Part shown: positions 17,298 to 26,490 of the stretch, one piece after another
Layout of the letters: every line of letters begins with the position of its first letter
Position numbering within the stretch: the first letter of the stretch is position 1
From: Oscillospiraceae bacterium
Lineage (GTDB): Bacteria > Bacillota > Clostridia > Oscillospirales > Ruminococcaceae
Assembly (NCBI GenBank): GCA_017521825.1
Contig: JAFXBK010000033.1
Location: 1-64,000 of the forward strand
DNA: 64,000 nucleotides
Direction of reading: 5' to 3'
Notes under the pieces: generated by a model
Databases searched by the model: none
What the model was told of the DNA's origin: nothing
What the model saw: the letters and a program-made list of their open reading frames with translations, nothing else
Made by a program: the position numbers and the translations under genes

Positions 17298-18371
17298 ATG
17301 GGAGTATTTTTTGCGTTGCTTTTCATCCCAATAATAATACAGCATACTGCCATAAAAAATCATTATGTCAGCTATGAAAAAAAGAATAGAAGGGCTTTGG
17401 CTTTTTTCTTCCTTTTGCTCACAGTTCTAGTTATGTTTCGCCATGAAACCATAGGGAACGATACAAGCAACTATATGTCTTACTATGAAATTTTTTCGAA
17501 TTTAAGTTGGAGCGAAACCGGGAAAGTCTCCATGGAACGTGGTTTTGCATATTTAAACAAATTTCTATCTTTGTTTTCAAAAGAGCCGCAGTTTTTTATT
17601 GCCGCAAGCGCAGTTACAGTTAGTACGATGATTTATCCAACATATAAAAGATTGTGTCTGGATTCTTTTTTAACAATCGTTTTGTTTTGCCTTATGTCAA
17701 CGTTTGTAATGATGTTTTCTGGAGTAAGGCAAATGCTTGCAGTTGCAATAGGTTTTATTGCATACGAATTTACGAGGAACAGAAAAACCATTCCATTTGT
17801 TCTTACGGTATTTTTGGCAATGGCTTTCCATTCCAGTGCGTTTATGCTTTTTTTTATGTATCCAATTTACCATGCGAAAATAACAAAAAAATGGATATTT
17901 CTTGTCGTTCCAGCAATTGCTACAGTCTTTGTATTCAATGAACCGATTTTTACTTTGCTTCTGTTTATTATGGAACGGTACACCAGATTTTCAGGAGAAA
18001 TATCTCCAACCGGAGCATACACAATGATTATTTTATTTGTTGTTTTTGCGATTTTCTCCTTTCTTATTCCTGATGAATCAAAACTTGATAAAGAAACAAT
18101 AGGGTTGAGAAACTTTTTATTATTTTCTGTTATCATACAGCTGTTTGCCCCTTTACATACTATTGCTATGAGAATGAATTATTATTATATAATTTTCATT
18201 CCGCTTTTAATTCCTAAAATTATAGAAGCTAGAAGCAATCGCTGGAATCAGGTCGCAAAAGTGGCAAGACATGTTATGGCTGTGTTCTTTTTGGTTTATT
18301 TTTTTTATAATGCGTATACAGCAGAAAATAACCTTAATGTATTTCCATACAAATTCTTTTGGGAGACCTGA
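17298..18371 (+). CDS. EpsG/Wzy-like polysaccharide polymerase
   Basis: A 357-residue polytopic membrane protein with about nine or ten hydrophobic segments and the EpsG-family signature region FRHETIGNDTSNYMSYYEIF (about residues 36-55), plus FSGVRQMLAVAIGFIAYEF. It should polymerise undecaprenyl-linked repeat units outside the membrane, working with Wzx (26491) and Wzz (36389). RBS AAGGAGAG precedes ATG 17298. Confidence 0.85.
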   Translation: MGVFFALLFIPIIIQHTAIKNHYVSYEKKNRRALAFFFLLLTVLVMFRHETIGNDTSNYMSYYEIFSNLSWSETGKVSMERGFAYLNKFLSLFSKEPQFFIAASAVTVSTMIYPTYKRLCLDSFLTIVLFCLMSTFVMMFSGVRQMLAVAIGFIAYEFTRNRKTIPFVLTVFLAMAFHSSAFMLFFMYPIYHAKITKKWIFLVVPAIATVFVFNEPIFTLLLFIMERYTRFSGEISPTGAYTMIILFVVFAIFSFLIPDESKLDKETIGLRNFLLFSVIIQLFAPLHTIAMRMNYYYIIFIPLLIPKIIEARSNRWNQVAKVARHVMAVFFLVYFFYNAYTAENNLNVFPYKFFWET

Positions 18372-18376
18372 TTTTT

Positions 18377-19573
18377 ATGAAAGTTGTTCAGTTAAACTCA
18401 ACTTGTGGTGTTGGAAGTACCGGAAAAATCTGTGTTTCCATAAGCAAATTGCTTTCGGATAAAGGCATTGAGAATTATATTCTATATACAAGCGGAAAAA
18501 GCGATTATCCGCTTGGGATAAAATGTTCCGGAACAATTTATAAGAAAATTCAGGCACTTAAATCTCGTATTTTCGGAAATTATGGTTTTAACTCAAAAAA
18601 TGCAACCAAAGAAATAATAGAGTTGTTTGAAAAAATACAACCTGATGTTATTCATCTTCACAACATTCATGGACACGATTGTGATCTGGAGATGCTTTTT
18701 GAATTTATAAAGAAAAGAAAAACAAAACTTGTTTGGACTTTTCATGATTGTTGGTCTTTTACAGGGTATTGTACACATTTTGATATGATAGGCTGTGAAA
18801 AATGGAAGAACGGTTGTTATGATTGCCCTCAACATAAGGAGTACAGTTGGTTTTTTGATAGAAGCAGCAGACTCTATGAAAAAAAGAAGGAACTTTTTAA
18901 AAATTTGGATTTAACGATCGTAACACCTTCAAAATGGCTTGCGGATATGGTTAAGCAATCTTTTCTGAAAGAATATAATGTTGTGGTTATAAACAATGGT
19001 GTAGATCTTTCTGTATTTGAACCGTTAAAAAGTGATTTCAGAAAGGAACGGAGCCTTGAAGACAGAAAAATAATTCTCGGAGTTTCCTTCGGTTGGGGCG
19101 ACAAAAAAGGTCTTGACGTTTTTGTTGAGCTTGCCAAAAGGCTTCCGGGAAATTATCAAATAGTTCTTGTTGGAACGAACGAAAAAACGGACAAACTTTT
19201 ACCGGAAAATATAGTTTCGATTCACAGAACGCAAAACCAGAAGGAACTTGCAGAAATTTATACTGCGGCAGACGTTTTTATTAATCCGACCCGCGAGGAA
19301 AACTATCCTACGGTTAATATGGAAGCGATTGCTTGCGGAACTCCGGTTATAACTTTCAGAACAGGCGGAAGTCCGGAAATCATAGACGGAACCTGCGGCT
19401 GTGTTGTTGAAAAAGATGATATTGACGCAATGGAACGGGAGATAATCCGTATTTGTGAAGAAAAACCGTATTCAGAAGAAGCTTGCATAAAAAAGGCAAA
19501 AGCGTTTGATGAAAATGAAAGATTTAAGGAGTACTTAGAACTATATGAAAGAATTGTCACTGGAAGAACTTAA
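18377..19573 (+). CDS. Glycosyltransferase family 4 protein
   Basis: A 398-residue GT-B enzyme. The N-terminus MKVVQLNSTCGVGSTGKI carries the family's glycine loop, TWHDCW-like TFHDCWSFTGYC is at about residue 118, and the donor site NPTREENYPTVNMEAIACG is at about residue 302. This N-terminal type occurs in colanic-acid and capsule transferases. ATG 18377 follows the polymerase stop by five bases and has GGGAGA before it. It overlaps the licD gene by 29 bases. Confidence 0.9.
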   Translation: MKVVQLNSTCGVGSTGKICVSISKLLSDKGIENYILYTSGKSDYPLGIKCSGTIYKKIQALKSRIFGNYGFNSKNATKEIIELFEKIQPDVIHLHNIHGHDCDLEMLFEFIKKRKTKLVWTFHDCWSFTGYCTHFDMIGCEKWKNGCYDCPQHKEYSWFFDRSSRLYEKKKELFKNLDLTIVTPSKWLADMVKQSFLKEYNVVVINNGVDLSVFEPLKSDFRKERSLEDRKIILGVSFGWGDKKGLDVFVELAKRLPGNYQIVLVGTNEKTDKLLPENIVSIHRTQNQKELAEIYTAADVFINPTREENYPTVNMEAIACGTPVITFRTGGSPEIIDGTCGCVVEKDDIDAMEREIIRICEEKPYSEEACIKKAKAFDENERFKEYLELYERIVTGRT

Positions 19574-20345
19574 AGTAATCGAATTTGATATACTTAAAAT
19601 GTTTGATTCGTTTTGTAAAGAAAACAATATAAAATATTTTCTCGCTTATGGAACCCTTCTCGGGGCGGTGAGATATAAAAAATTCATTCCCTGGGATGAC
19701 GATGTTGATGTTCTTGTTCCGAGAAAAGATTATGAAAAAGTTATCGCTTTGTTTAAGGACACTGAAAGATACCGTCTTTTTGCATACGAAAAAGATAACA
19801 GATATCTCTTCCCATTTGCCAAAATCTGCGATATGACGACACGCAAAATCGAACCTGCTGATAACGGAGTCGATTTGGGTGTTGATATCGATGTGTTCCC
19901 GCTTGATGCATGGGATGATGATTTGGAAAAGGCAAAACGTGAGGTAAAATATATAAAAAGAAACATGGGTTTTCTTGGACTTTCTAAACTTAAAAATCCA
20001 ACTGTGGCAAACCCGGTAAAACGAGTTGTAATAAAAGTTGCCGCACATCTTTGTAAAATTATCGGAAGCGAATATTTTATTAAAAAAATAATTTCGGCAA
20101 GCAATAAAAAAGGCCAGGAAGGCAAAAACTACGTTGGCTGTAAAACCTGGTGTGTTTATGGTGAAAAAGGAATTAACCCCGCAGAGGCTTTTTCTGATAC
20201 AATTGAAATTGAGTTTGAAGGTCAAATATTTCCTGCGCCCATAGGGTATGATGCATATCTCACCTGCCTTTACGGGGATTATCTTCCCGAACCGCCAAAG
20301 GAAAAACAAAAAACACACCATGCTTTTAAAGCGTACAAATTGTAA
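19545..20345 (+). CDS. LicD family phospho-alcohol transferase
   Basis: A 266-residue LicD/nucleotidyltransferase-fold protein. The metal motif is seen as GTLLGAVR followed by IPWDDDVDVLVPR (about residues 37-60), with GVDLGVDIDVFPLD further on. LicD proteins move phosphocholine or another phospho-alcohol from a CDP-alcohol to a sugar. No choline uptake or licC gene is nearby, so the donor may come from the nucleotidyltransferase at 28771 (inference). RBS AAGGAG is at about 19526. Confidence 0.9.
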   Translation: MKELSLEELKVIEFDILKMFDSFCKENNIKYFLAYGTLLGAVRYKKFIPWDDDVDVLVPRKDYEKVIALFKDTERYRLFAYEKDNRYLFPFAKICDMTTRKIEPADNGVDLGVDIDVFPLDAWDDDLEKAKREVKYIKRNMGFLGLSKLKNPTVANPVKRVVIKVAAHLCKIIGSEYFIKKIISASNKKGQEGKNYVGCKTWCVYGEKGINPAEAFSDTIEIEFEGQIFPAPIGYDAYLTCLYGDYLPEPPKEKQKTHHAFKAYKL

Positions 20346-20414
20346 CTATGGTACTTAACAGCAGAAATGCTGTATGGTATATATTTCAATTCTCAAAGAG
20401 GAGGAAAAAAGAAA

Positions 20415-23400
20415 ATGAAACGTATTCTGTCGTTGCTTCTTGCTGTAATTATGGCTGTTGGTGCATTTCCTATGACCGTACTTGCAGAAGAAGCAACAAA
20501 CGAAATCGGCTTCTTCCAGGTTGACGAACCTGAAGAAACCAAAGACGATGAAGAGCTTGTTCAGGACGAAGAACTCGTTGAGGATGAGCAGAAAAGTTTT
20601 TTGATTGAAAAAACAACTTCTTCAGGAAAGAAACTTACTTCTGTCGATTTTACCGAGAGCGATGATGGCTATTACAAAGTTATCACAAAAGATGACTATC
20701 AGCTTGCTCCTGGTATCGTAGAATCTGAAATCGTTCTTAATAATGCCGGTGGTACTCATCGTCAGGTTGCTCATGTTGTTGAAGTAGACCTCAGCAATGA
20801 ATACACCAAAGTAATCCCCAGCTACAGTGGCATGAAAGAAGCCCTTGACGCAAAAAATTACAAGGTCGAAATCATGTCCAAACAGGCTGCTTATGCGGAA
20901 GCAAACGGTTACGGCAATGTTGTTGCCGCAATGAACCTTTCTCTCAGCTGGTACGATTCTGCATATTATCTTGCAAATCCCCATCTTGTTGGTGAACCCC
21001 TCGGATACATGGTTCTTGACGGTGAAGTTTATAAAAACAGTCAGGGCCAGTCCGCCGGTGCACAGACCTGCGTAGTCATCAACTTTGACGAAAAAGACGG
21101 CGTAGCAAGACCTGCCGATATGCCAAAGGTTGAGATTCGCTCCACTTCTTCTGCTATCACTGGTTGGGAAGAACAGGTTATCCCCGCAAACTTCGGATTC
21201 CTTGTTAAAGACGGTGTGAACCAGTCTAAGGAAAACCATACTTCTGACCCTGCTTCCCGTTCTTTCGTTGGCATTAAAGCAGACGGTACCTTTGTTATGG
21301 TTATGAATGACGGTCGTCAGTCTCCCTATTCTGCAGGTTTTAACAGCTACGAGATGGCTGAATTCATGCTTTCTCTCGGTTGCGTACAGGCAGTAAACGG
21401 CGACGGCGGCGGTTCTTCCGCATTCCTTTCCCAGCGTCCCGGCGAAGAGCTTAAAGTAAACTGCATGCCTTCCGATGGTGCAGAACGTGAAACCACCGGT
21501 GGTATCCTCGTAATTTCCACCGCTCCCGTAACCGGAGAATTTGACCGTGCAACCATTTCTTCCGAATATGACTACTATACTCCGAACAGCGTTGTTGAAT
21601 TTTCCGCAATCGGTTCCGACCTTGTTGGTACTCCTGCAGAAATTCCTGCAGATGCAACCTGGCAGCTTGCAGATCCTTCCTTCGGTACTATTGAAAACGG
21701 CGTTTTCACTTCTACCGGTAAAGAAGGTGCTGTAACCGTTCAGATGGTCAGCGGCGGAGAAGTAGTTGGCGAAGATACCATCTACGTTGTAATGCCTGAT
21801 GCAGTTGCTTTTGCACAGGAAAACATGGTTATTCCTTTCGGAAAAACTGTTGAAATTGTGCTTAATGCAACTTATGACAACAAACCTGTTTGCATTAAAC
21901 CCGCAGACGTAGAATTTGAACTTTCCAACGAAGTTCTTGGTACCATTAACGGATTCGGCTTCACCGCTGTTCCCGAAGGTACTGAAGGTGTTGACCCCGC
22001 AACTATCACCGCAACCATCGGTACTATTTCTGTTACCGCAAATATCTCTCTTGGTAAAGGTACCGATATCATTTATGACTTTGAAAACCAGGATCTTACC
22101 GGATGGACAATTAAAACTAACTACCCCCAGTACGGTCCTAAAGGTTCCGCAAAAGATGAAAACGGAAATTATTATTATAATGGACAGAACGAACTTGGTT
22201 ATCTCAGTATTGTTGATGCAACTACTGGTAAGGTAAGAAACGGTAATTATGCCCTTGCAGTAGAATGTGATTTTTCTCAGATTTATGAAACCGGTTTCCA
22301 TGCATTGAACTTGAGATTCCCTATAATTGATACTACCGATGCTCTTGAAGTAGGTTTCTGGCTTTATATTCCGTATGATGCAAGACATGCGGATATGTCG
22401 ATTAACTCCGTACTTGGCGAAGAACTCTTTGGCGGCGGTTCCGCATTTGAACTTAACGAAGGCTGGCATTACATGACTATTGAAGCGCCGGCAAGCAGCG
22501 AAGGTTTCTATGGAATCAGCATTAATGCTGATGACCGTGCACCTGCGACAGATTACGCAGATAATTACAGCCACATTACTGAACCCAACCTTAACGGCAA
22601 ATATACTTTCTATATTGATGATATTTCCGTTGACTATTCCTCTGCGGTTGAAGATCGTGAAAATCCTGTTTTTGAAGCTCCCCAGGTTCTCAGCTATACC
22701 GGCGAAACCAGCGCAGTTCTTGCAGGACAGACCGTAACTTATAACAACCCTACTTTTGAAGTAAGAGTTGCCGACTATGCTGCGGATAACGCAACCGGTC
22801 TTAAAGCATCTTCCGCAAAAGCATATATTGACGGAAAAGAAGTTGAATGTAATTACGCAAACGGAAAAATGTCCGTTTCCGGTGTTGTTCTTGCAGACGG
22901 AGTACATGACATTAAATTTGAAATCAGCGATAACGCAGGAAACACCATTTGGGCAGGCGGCAAAGTAAATATTGCAGCAGGTACCGATGCTTCTACTGTT
23001 AAAGTTGTTCCCCAGGATCCTGAAGCAGACAGACTCCTTATCGGTTCAGTTTATTGGATGGACGTTGTCGCTTCCGATATCGAAACCATTGAAAAAGTTG
23101 AAATGGTATTCGACCTCAACAATGCAAGCCAGTGGGAACTTGAAGGAATGACCACTGCAAAAGGCTTTACCGCTGAATATTCTGTTCAGGAAGACGACAA
23201 CATAGCAACCGTTGTTATCACCAGAACTGGAAAAAATAGCGAATCCGGCGAAGCTGTTCTTGCTTCCATTCCTGTTCGTACCTGGGAATCTCATATCACC
23301 GAATATGAAGGTTATGAAGATCAGACCCCTGCAAAACTTGTTTCCAGAGGTATTATCTGGGCACAGAGCGTTGAGATTGCTCTTGAAAAAGGCGTAATCA

Positions 23401-25325
23401 CCTATATCGATTCCTATACCGATACAACCAATGGAACCTTTGGTATGGAAAATATCCTTGTTGATACCGAAATTTTCTTCACCAATTATTCCAGAAAGAG
23501 TGTAGAAGGTGCACAGGCATGGATTGATGCTAAAAAAGCAGCAGGCGTTGGATTCCATGAGCACACTGTTTCCGCTCTTGCCGACAAAGAAGGAAACTGC
23601 ACCGAAACCGGTTATGAAGGCAGAACTTACTGCGAAGTTTGCGAATCCGTTGTAGATTGGGGCAAAACAACCGAAGCAACTGGTCACAACTATAAAGTTG
23701 TTGAAAACAAACTTGTTTGTGATTGCGGCGAAGTTCTTACCGAAACCGGACTCGTTGAAGTTGACGGAAAAGCATATTACAACACTCCCAGCGGTCTTGT
23801 AAACGGTTGGATTCAGCTTGGTGATGATTATTATTACTTTAGCAAAATAGATTATGCTGGCTATGAGGGAAACAAAACCACAGACAGCCATATCGCATTT
23901 AACTTTGAAAAAGGCCGTGTAACCGAAGACGTTTGGGAAGAAACCGAAAACGGTCTCCGCTGCTGGTATGGTCCTTTGTTCTACAAAGATACCACTAATG
24001 ATGCTACTTCCAGTGCACCGTTTGAAATTGGCGGAAAAACTTATCTCTTTAATAAAGCGGGTTACATGCAGACCGGAATTGTACACAGCTACCAGTCCAA
24101 AGTTGTATATTATGACTGCGGAGAAGACGGCGTTGCAAGCCTTCTTAATGGAGTATATAAAGACCTTCTTTACATCGAAGGTATCCGCCAAGTAAGATAT
24201 CAGCTTGTTGAATTCGATGGTAATCTCTATTTCATTAATGATGGAGACAAGATTGCAAAGAATATTAACATTTATCTCGGCGAAAAATTTGTTGAAGGCA
24301 AAACCTTCCCGGATGGTAGAGCAATCCAGGTAGGCAGATATGAATTTGATGCAGAAGGCAAAATGGTAATTCCTTCCCTCAAAAACGGTGTTGTTGACGA
24401 CAAACTTTACATAAATGATGCGCTTCAGGTACGTTATCAGTTGGTAGAGTTTGAAGGAAACTTCTATTTTGTAAACGATGGCGATAAAATTGCTAAAAAT
24501 ATCACTCTTTATCTCGGCGAAAAATTTGTTGAAGGCAAAACCTTCCCGGATGGCAGAGCAATTCAGGTGGGCAGATATGAATTTGACGCAGAAGGTAAGA
24601 TGGTAATCCCTTCTCTCAAAAACGGTGTTGTTGGAGACAAACTTTACATCAACGATGTTCTTCAGGTAAGATATCAGCTTGTCATGTTTGAAAATAACCT
24701 TTATTTTGTAAATGACGGCGATAAAGTTGCAAAAAACACAACTCTTTATCTCAGCGAAAAATTTGTTGAGGGCAAAACCTTCCCGGATGGTAGAGCAATC
24801 CAGGTGGGCAGATATGAATTTGACGCAGAAGGCAAAATGGTAATTCCTGAACGCAAAGAGGGCGTTGTTGATGGTAAGCTTTACATCAATGATGTTCTTC
24901 AGGTAAGATATCAGCTTGTAAAATTTGGTGATGATTTCTATTTTGTCAACGATGGCGATAAAGTTGCAAAAAACTGCAAGCTTTATCTTAGCACGCAGTA
25001 TGTAAGCGGCAAAACCTTCCCGGATGGCAGAGCAATCCAAGCTGGCACTTATCAGTTCGATGCAGAAGGCAAGATGGTAATTCCTTCCCTCAAAAACGGT
25101 GTTGTTGATGATAAACTTTATATCAACGATGTTCTTCAGGTAAGATACCAGCTCGTAAAATTCGGTGATGATTTCTATTTTGTAAACGATGGCGACAAAG
25201 TTGCCAAAAACTGCAAGCTTTATCTTAGTGATAAATTTGTTGAAAATAAAACTTTTGCAGATGGAACTCCCGTTGAATCCGGATATTATTATTTCGATGC
25301 AGACGGTAAAATGGTTATCGACTGA
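20415..25325 (+). CDS. Large secreted phosphodiester glycosidase (NAGPA) domain protein with five 79-aa repeats
   Basis: A 1636-residue exported protein with signal peptide (residues 1-22, cleaved near VLAEE) and an acidic linker. A NAGPA/DUF2233 domain (about 110-370) has VNGDGGGSSAF and PSDGAERETTGG. Ig-like and jelly-roll-like modules follow (380-855), then a cohesin-like beta-sandwich (about 860-1000), a HEHT/CxxC/CDCG module (about 1048-1110), a Tyr-rich cell-wall-binding-like stretch (1115-1245), and five tandem repeats (1246-1636). ATG 20415 is chosen for GAGGAGG before it. It sits between licD and a GT2 gene, so it probably acts on or binds the polysaccharide or its phosphodiester links at the surface. 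Confidence 0.85.
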   Translation: MKRILSLLLAVIMAVGAFPMTVLAEEATNEIGFFQVDEPEETKDDEELVQDEELVEDEQKSFLIEKTTSSGKKLTSVDFTESDDGYYKVITKDDYQLAPGIVESEIVLNNAGGTHRQVAHVVEVDLSNEYTKVIPSYSGMKEALDAKNYKVEIMSKQAAYAEANGYGNVVAAMNLSLSWYDSAYYLANPHLVGEPLGYMVLDGEVYKNSQGQSAGAQTCVVINFDEKDGVARPADMPKVEIRSTSSAITGWEEQVIPANFGFLVKDGVNQSKENHTSDPASRSFVGIKADGTFVMVMNDGRQSPYSAGFNSYEMAEFMLSLGCVQAVNGDGGGSSAFLSQRPGEELKVNCMPSDGAERETTGGILVISTAPVTGEFDRATISSEYDYYTPNSVVEFSAIGSDLVGTPAEIPADATWQLADPSFGTIENGVFTSTGKEGAVTVQMVSGGEVVGEDTIYVVMPDAVAFAQENMVIPFGKTVEIVLNATYDNKPVCIKPADVEFELSNEVLGTINGFGFTAVPEGTEGVDPATITATIGTISVTANISLGKGTDIIYDFENQDLTGWTIKTNYPQYGPKGSAKDENGNYYYNGQNELGYLSIVDATTGKVRNGNYALAVECDFSQIYETGFHALNLRFPIIDTTDALEVGFWLYIPYDARHADMSINSVLGEELFGGGSAFELNEGWHYMTIEAPASSEGFYGISINADDRAPATDYADNYSHITEPNLNGKYTFYIDDISVDYSSAVEDRENPVFEAPQVLSYTGETSAVLAGQTVTYNNPTFEVRVADYAADNATGLKASSAKAYIDGKEVECNYANGKMSVSGVVLADGVHDIKFEISDNAGNTIWAGGKVNIAAGTDASTVKVVPQDPEADRLLIGSVYWMDVVASDIETIEKVEMVFDLNNASQWELEGMTTAKGFTAEYSVQEDDNIATVVITRTGKNSESGEAVLASIPVRTWESHITEYEGYEDQTPAKLVSRGIIWAQSVEIALEKGVITYIDSYTDTTNGTFGMENILVDTEIFFTNYSRKSVEGAQAWIDAKKAAGVGFHEHTVSALADKEGNCTETGYEGRTYCEVCESVVDWGKTTEATGHNYKVVENKLVCDCGEVLTETGLVEVDGKAYYNTPSGLVNGWIQLGDDYYYFSKIDYAGYEGNKTTDSHIAFNFEKGRVTEDVWEETENGLRCWYGPLFYKDTTNDATSSAPFEIGGKTYLFNKAGYMQTGIVHSYQSKVVYYDCGEDGVASLLNGVYKDLLYIEGIRQVRYQLVEFDGNLYFINDGDKIAKNINIYLGEKFVEGKTFPDGRAIQVGRYEFDAEGKMVIPSLKNGVVDDKLYINDALQVRYQLVEFEGNFYFVNDGDKIAKNITLYLGEKFVEGKTFPDGRAIQVGRYEFDAEGKMVIPSLKNGVVGDKLYINDVLQVRYQLVMFENNLYFVNDGDKVAKNTTLYLSEKFVEGKTFPDGRAIQVGRYEFDAEGKMVIPERKEGVVDGKLYINDVLQVRYQLVKFGDDFYFVNDGDKVAKNCKLYLSTQYVSGKTFPDGRAIQAGTYQFDAEGKMVIPSLKNGVVDDKLYINDVLQVRYQLVKFGDDFYFVNDGDKVAKNCKLYLSDKFVENKTFADGTPVESGYYYFDADGKMVID
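24150..25322 (+). repeat. Five in-frame 237-bp tandem repeats
   Basis: Units start at 24150, 24387, 24624, 24861 and 25098. Each encodes 79 residues (the last 75) with LQVRYQLV, FVNDGDK, GKTFPDGRAIQ and FDAEGKMVIP. The DNA is highly similar between units, suggesting recent duplication or gene conversion. They resemble aromatic-rich cell-wall-binding repeats in style. Confidence 0.92.
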
Positions 25326-25368
25326 TTGTCTTACTTCTGATTCAAAATTATTTTTTTGATGAATAATA

Positions 25369-25388
25369 CCCCCTGATTTATCAGGGGG
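25369..25388 (+). terminator. Hairpin after the large secreted protein gene
   Basis: Perfect CCCCCTGA/TCAGGGGG stem (25369-25376, 25381-25388) with a TTTA loop but no T run. It may be a partial terminator within the locus. Confidence 0.55.
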
Positions 25389-25483
25389 AGTCGCACGAAA
25401 ATCAAAACCTCCAAGTGGTGTGCGGCGGACAACACATAAATGTGGCTAATATTGATTTTGTAAAATCGGGAAAAGGATAAAAC

Positions 25484-26458
25484 ATGAATACAGACAATAA
25501 GTTGGTAAGTATTATTGTTCCAATTTATAATACAGAAGATTATCTTTCTGCTTGTATAGATTCAATTTTGGAGCAAACTTATAAAAACATACAGATTATT
25601 TTAGTTGATGATCAGTCAACCGACAGATCCCCGGAAATATGCGACGATTATATGCAAAAAGATGGACGCATTGTTGTAATACACCAAAAAAACACGGGAG
25701 TTTCCGGAGCAAGAAACGCAGGAATTGACTGCGCAACAGGGGATTATATCATGTTTGTGGACAGCGATGATGAGCTGTACCCGGAAGCTGTTGAGATTCT
25801 GGTCCATGATGCTTTTGAATACGAAGCTGATATTGTATCCGCAGCAAAACATGTGGAAGACAAAAGGGGAAAAACAGATGAAATATCCGACAAAGGCAAA
25901 AGTTACGTTTTAAGAGGAGAAGAATTGCTTTTGCGTTCTTTGGAAGGAGAAAAGAATACAAATTCAGCCTGTGCAAAGTTATTTAAAAAAAGTTTAGTAA
26001 GCGATATCCGTTTTGAAGAGGGAAAGAATATAAACGAGGACGGTTTTTTTGTTTTTCAATGCGGTTTTAAAAAACCAACAATGGTTCAGCATAATGTGCC
26101 GGTTTATAAATATAATTACAGGCAAAATTCAAGTTCTAAACAAGCTTTTTCAGAAAAATATTTATCCATGCTCTATTTTTGTGAGAAAAAAAAGGAACTG
26201 GTAGCGGATAAATATCCTCAATTTATTGAAAATGCCTGCAATATGGAAGTGAGAACCAAGCTGCTATTTTTGGAAGTATTATGCAGAACTACGGAAAAAC
26301 GATATACAGTATTGCAAAAAGATTGCATAGAGACTGTCCGCAGACTGTATAAATATCACAAACCCATTAATGGACATCATAAAAAACTGGCGTGGATCAT
26401 AAAATATGGATTTTATCCGGTGTATAAAACGATAATTCGTTTGAAATATTACAGATAA
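25484..26458 (+). CDS. Glycosyltransferase family 2 protein
   Basis: A 324-residue GT-A transferase with VSIIVPIYNTEDYLSACIDS at the N-terminus, ILVDDQSTDRSPEICDDY and the metal-binding FVDSDDELYP (about residue 90), like the enzyme at 15003. A GAAAAGG site precedes ATG 25484. It lies between the large secreted protein and the flippase, separated from the former by a hairpin and about 100 non-coding bases. Confidence 0.9.
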   Translation: MNTDNKLVSIIVPIYNTEDYLSACIDSILEQTYKNIQIILVDDQSTDRSPEICDDYMQKDGRIVVIHQKNTGVSGARNAGIDCATGDYIMFVDSDDELYPEAVEILVHDAFEYEADIVSAAKHVEDKRGKTDEISDKGKSYVLRGEELLLRSLEGEKNTNSACAKLFKKSLVSDIRFEEGKNINEDGFFVFQCGFKKPTMVQHNVPVYKYNYRQNSSSKQAFSEKYLSMLYFCEKKKELVADKYPQFIENACNMEVRTKLLFLEVLCRTTEKRYTVLQKDCIETVRRLYKYHKPINGHHKKLAWIIKYGFYPVYKTIIRLKYYR

Positions 26459-26490
26459 TAAAAAACGGTAAAAAAGAAAAAGGGAAAAAA

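Noticed and set aside
20622..25040. Long minus-strand frames opposite the large secreted protein gene
   Set aside because: They mirror the repeats of the plus-strand gene and lack start signals.
24150..25322. Possible CRISPR-like array because of regular repeats
   Set aside because: Units are 237 bp, contiguous, in frame and without spacers; they encode protein repeats.
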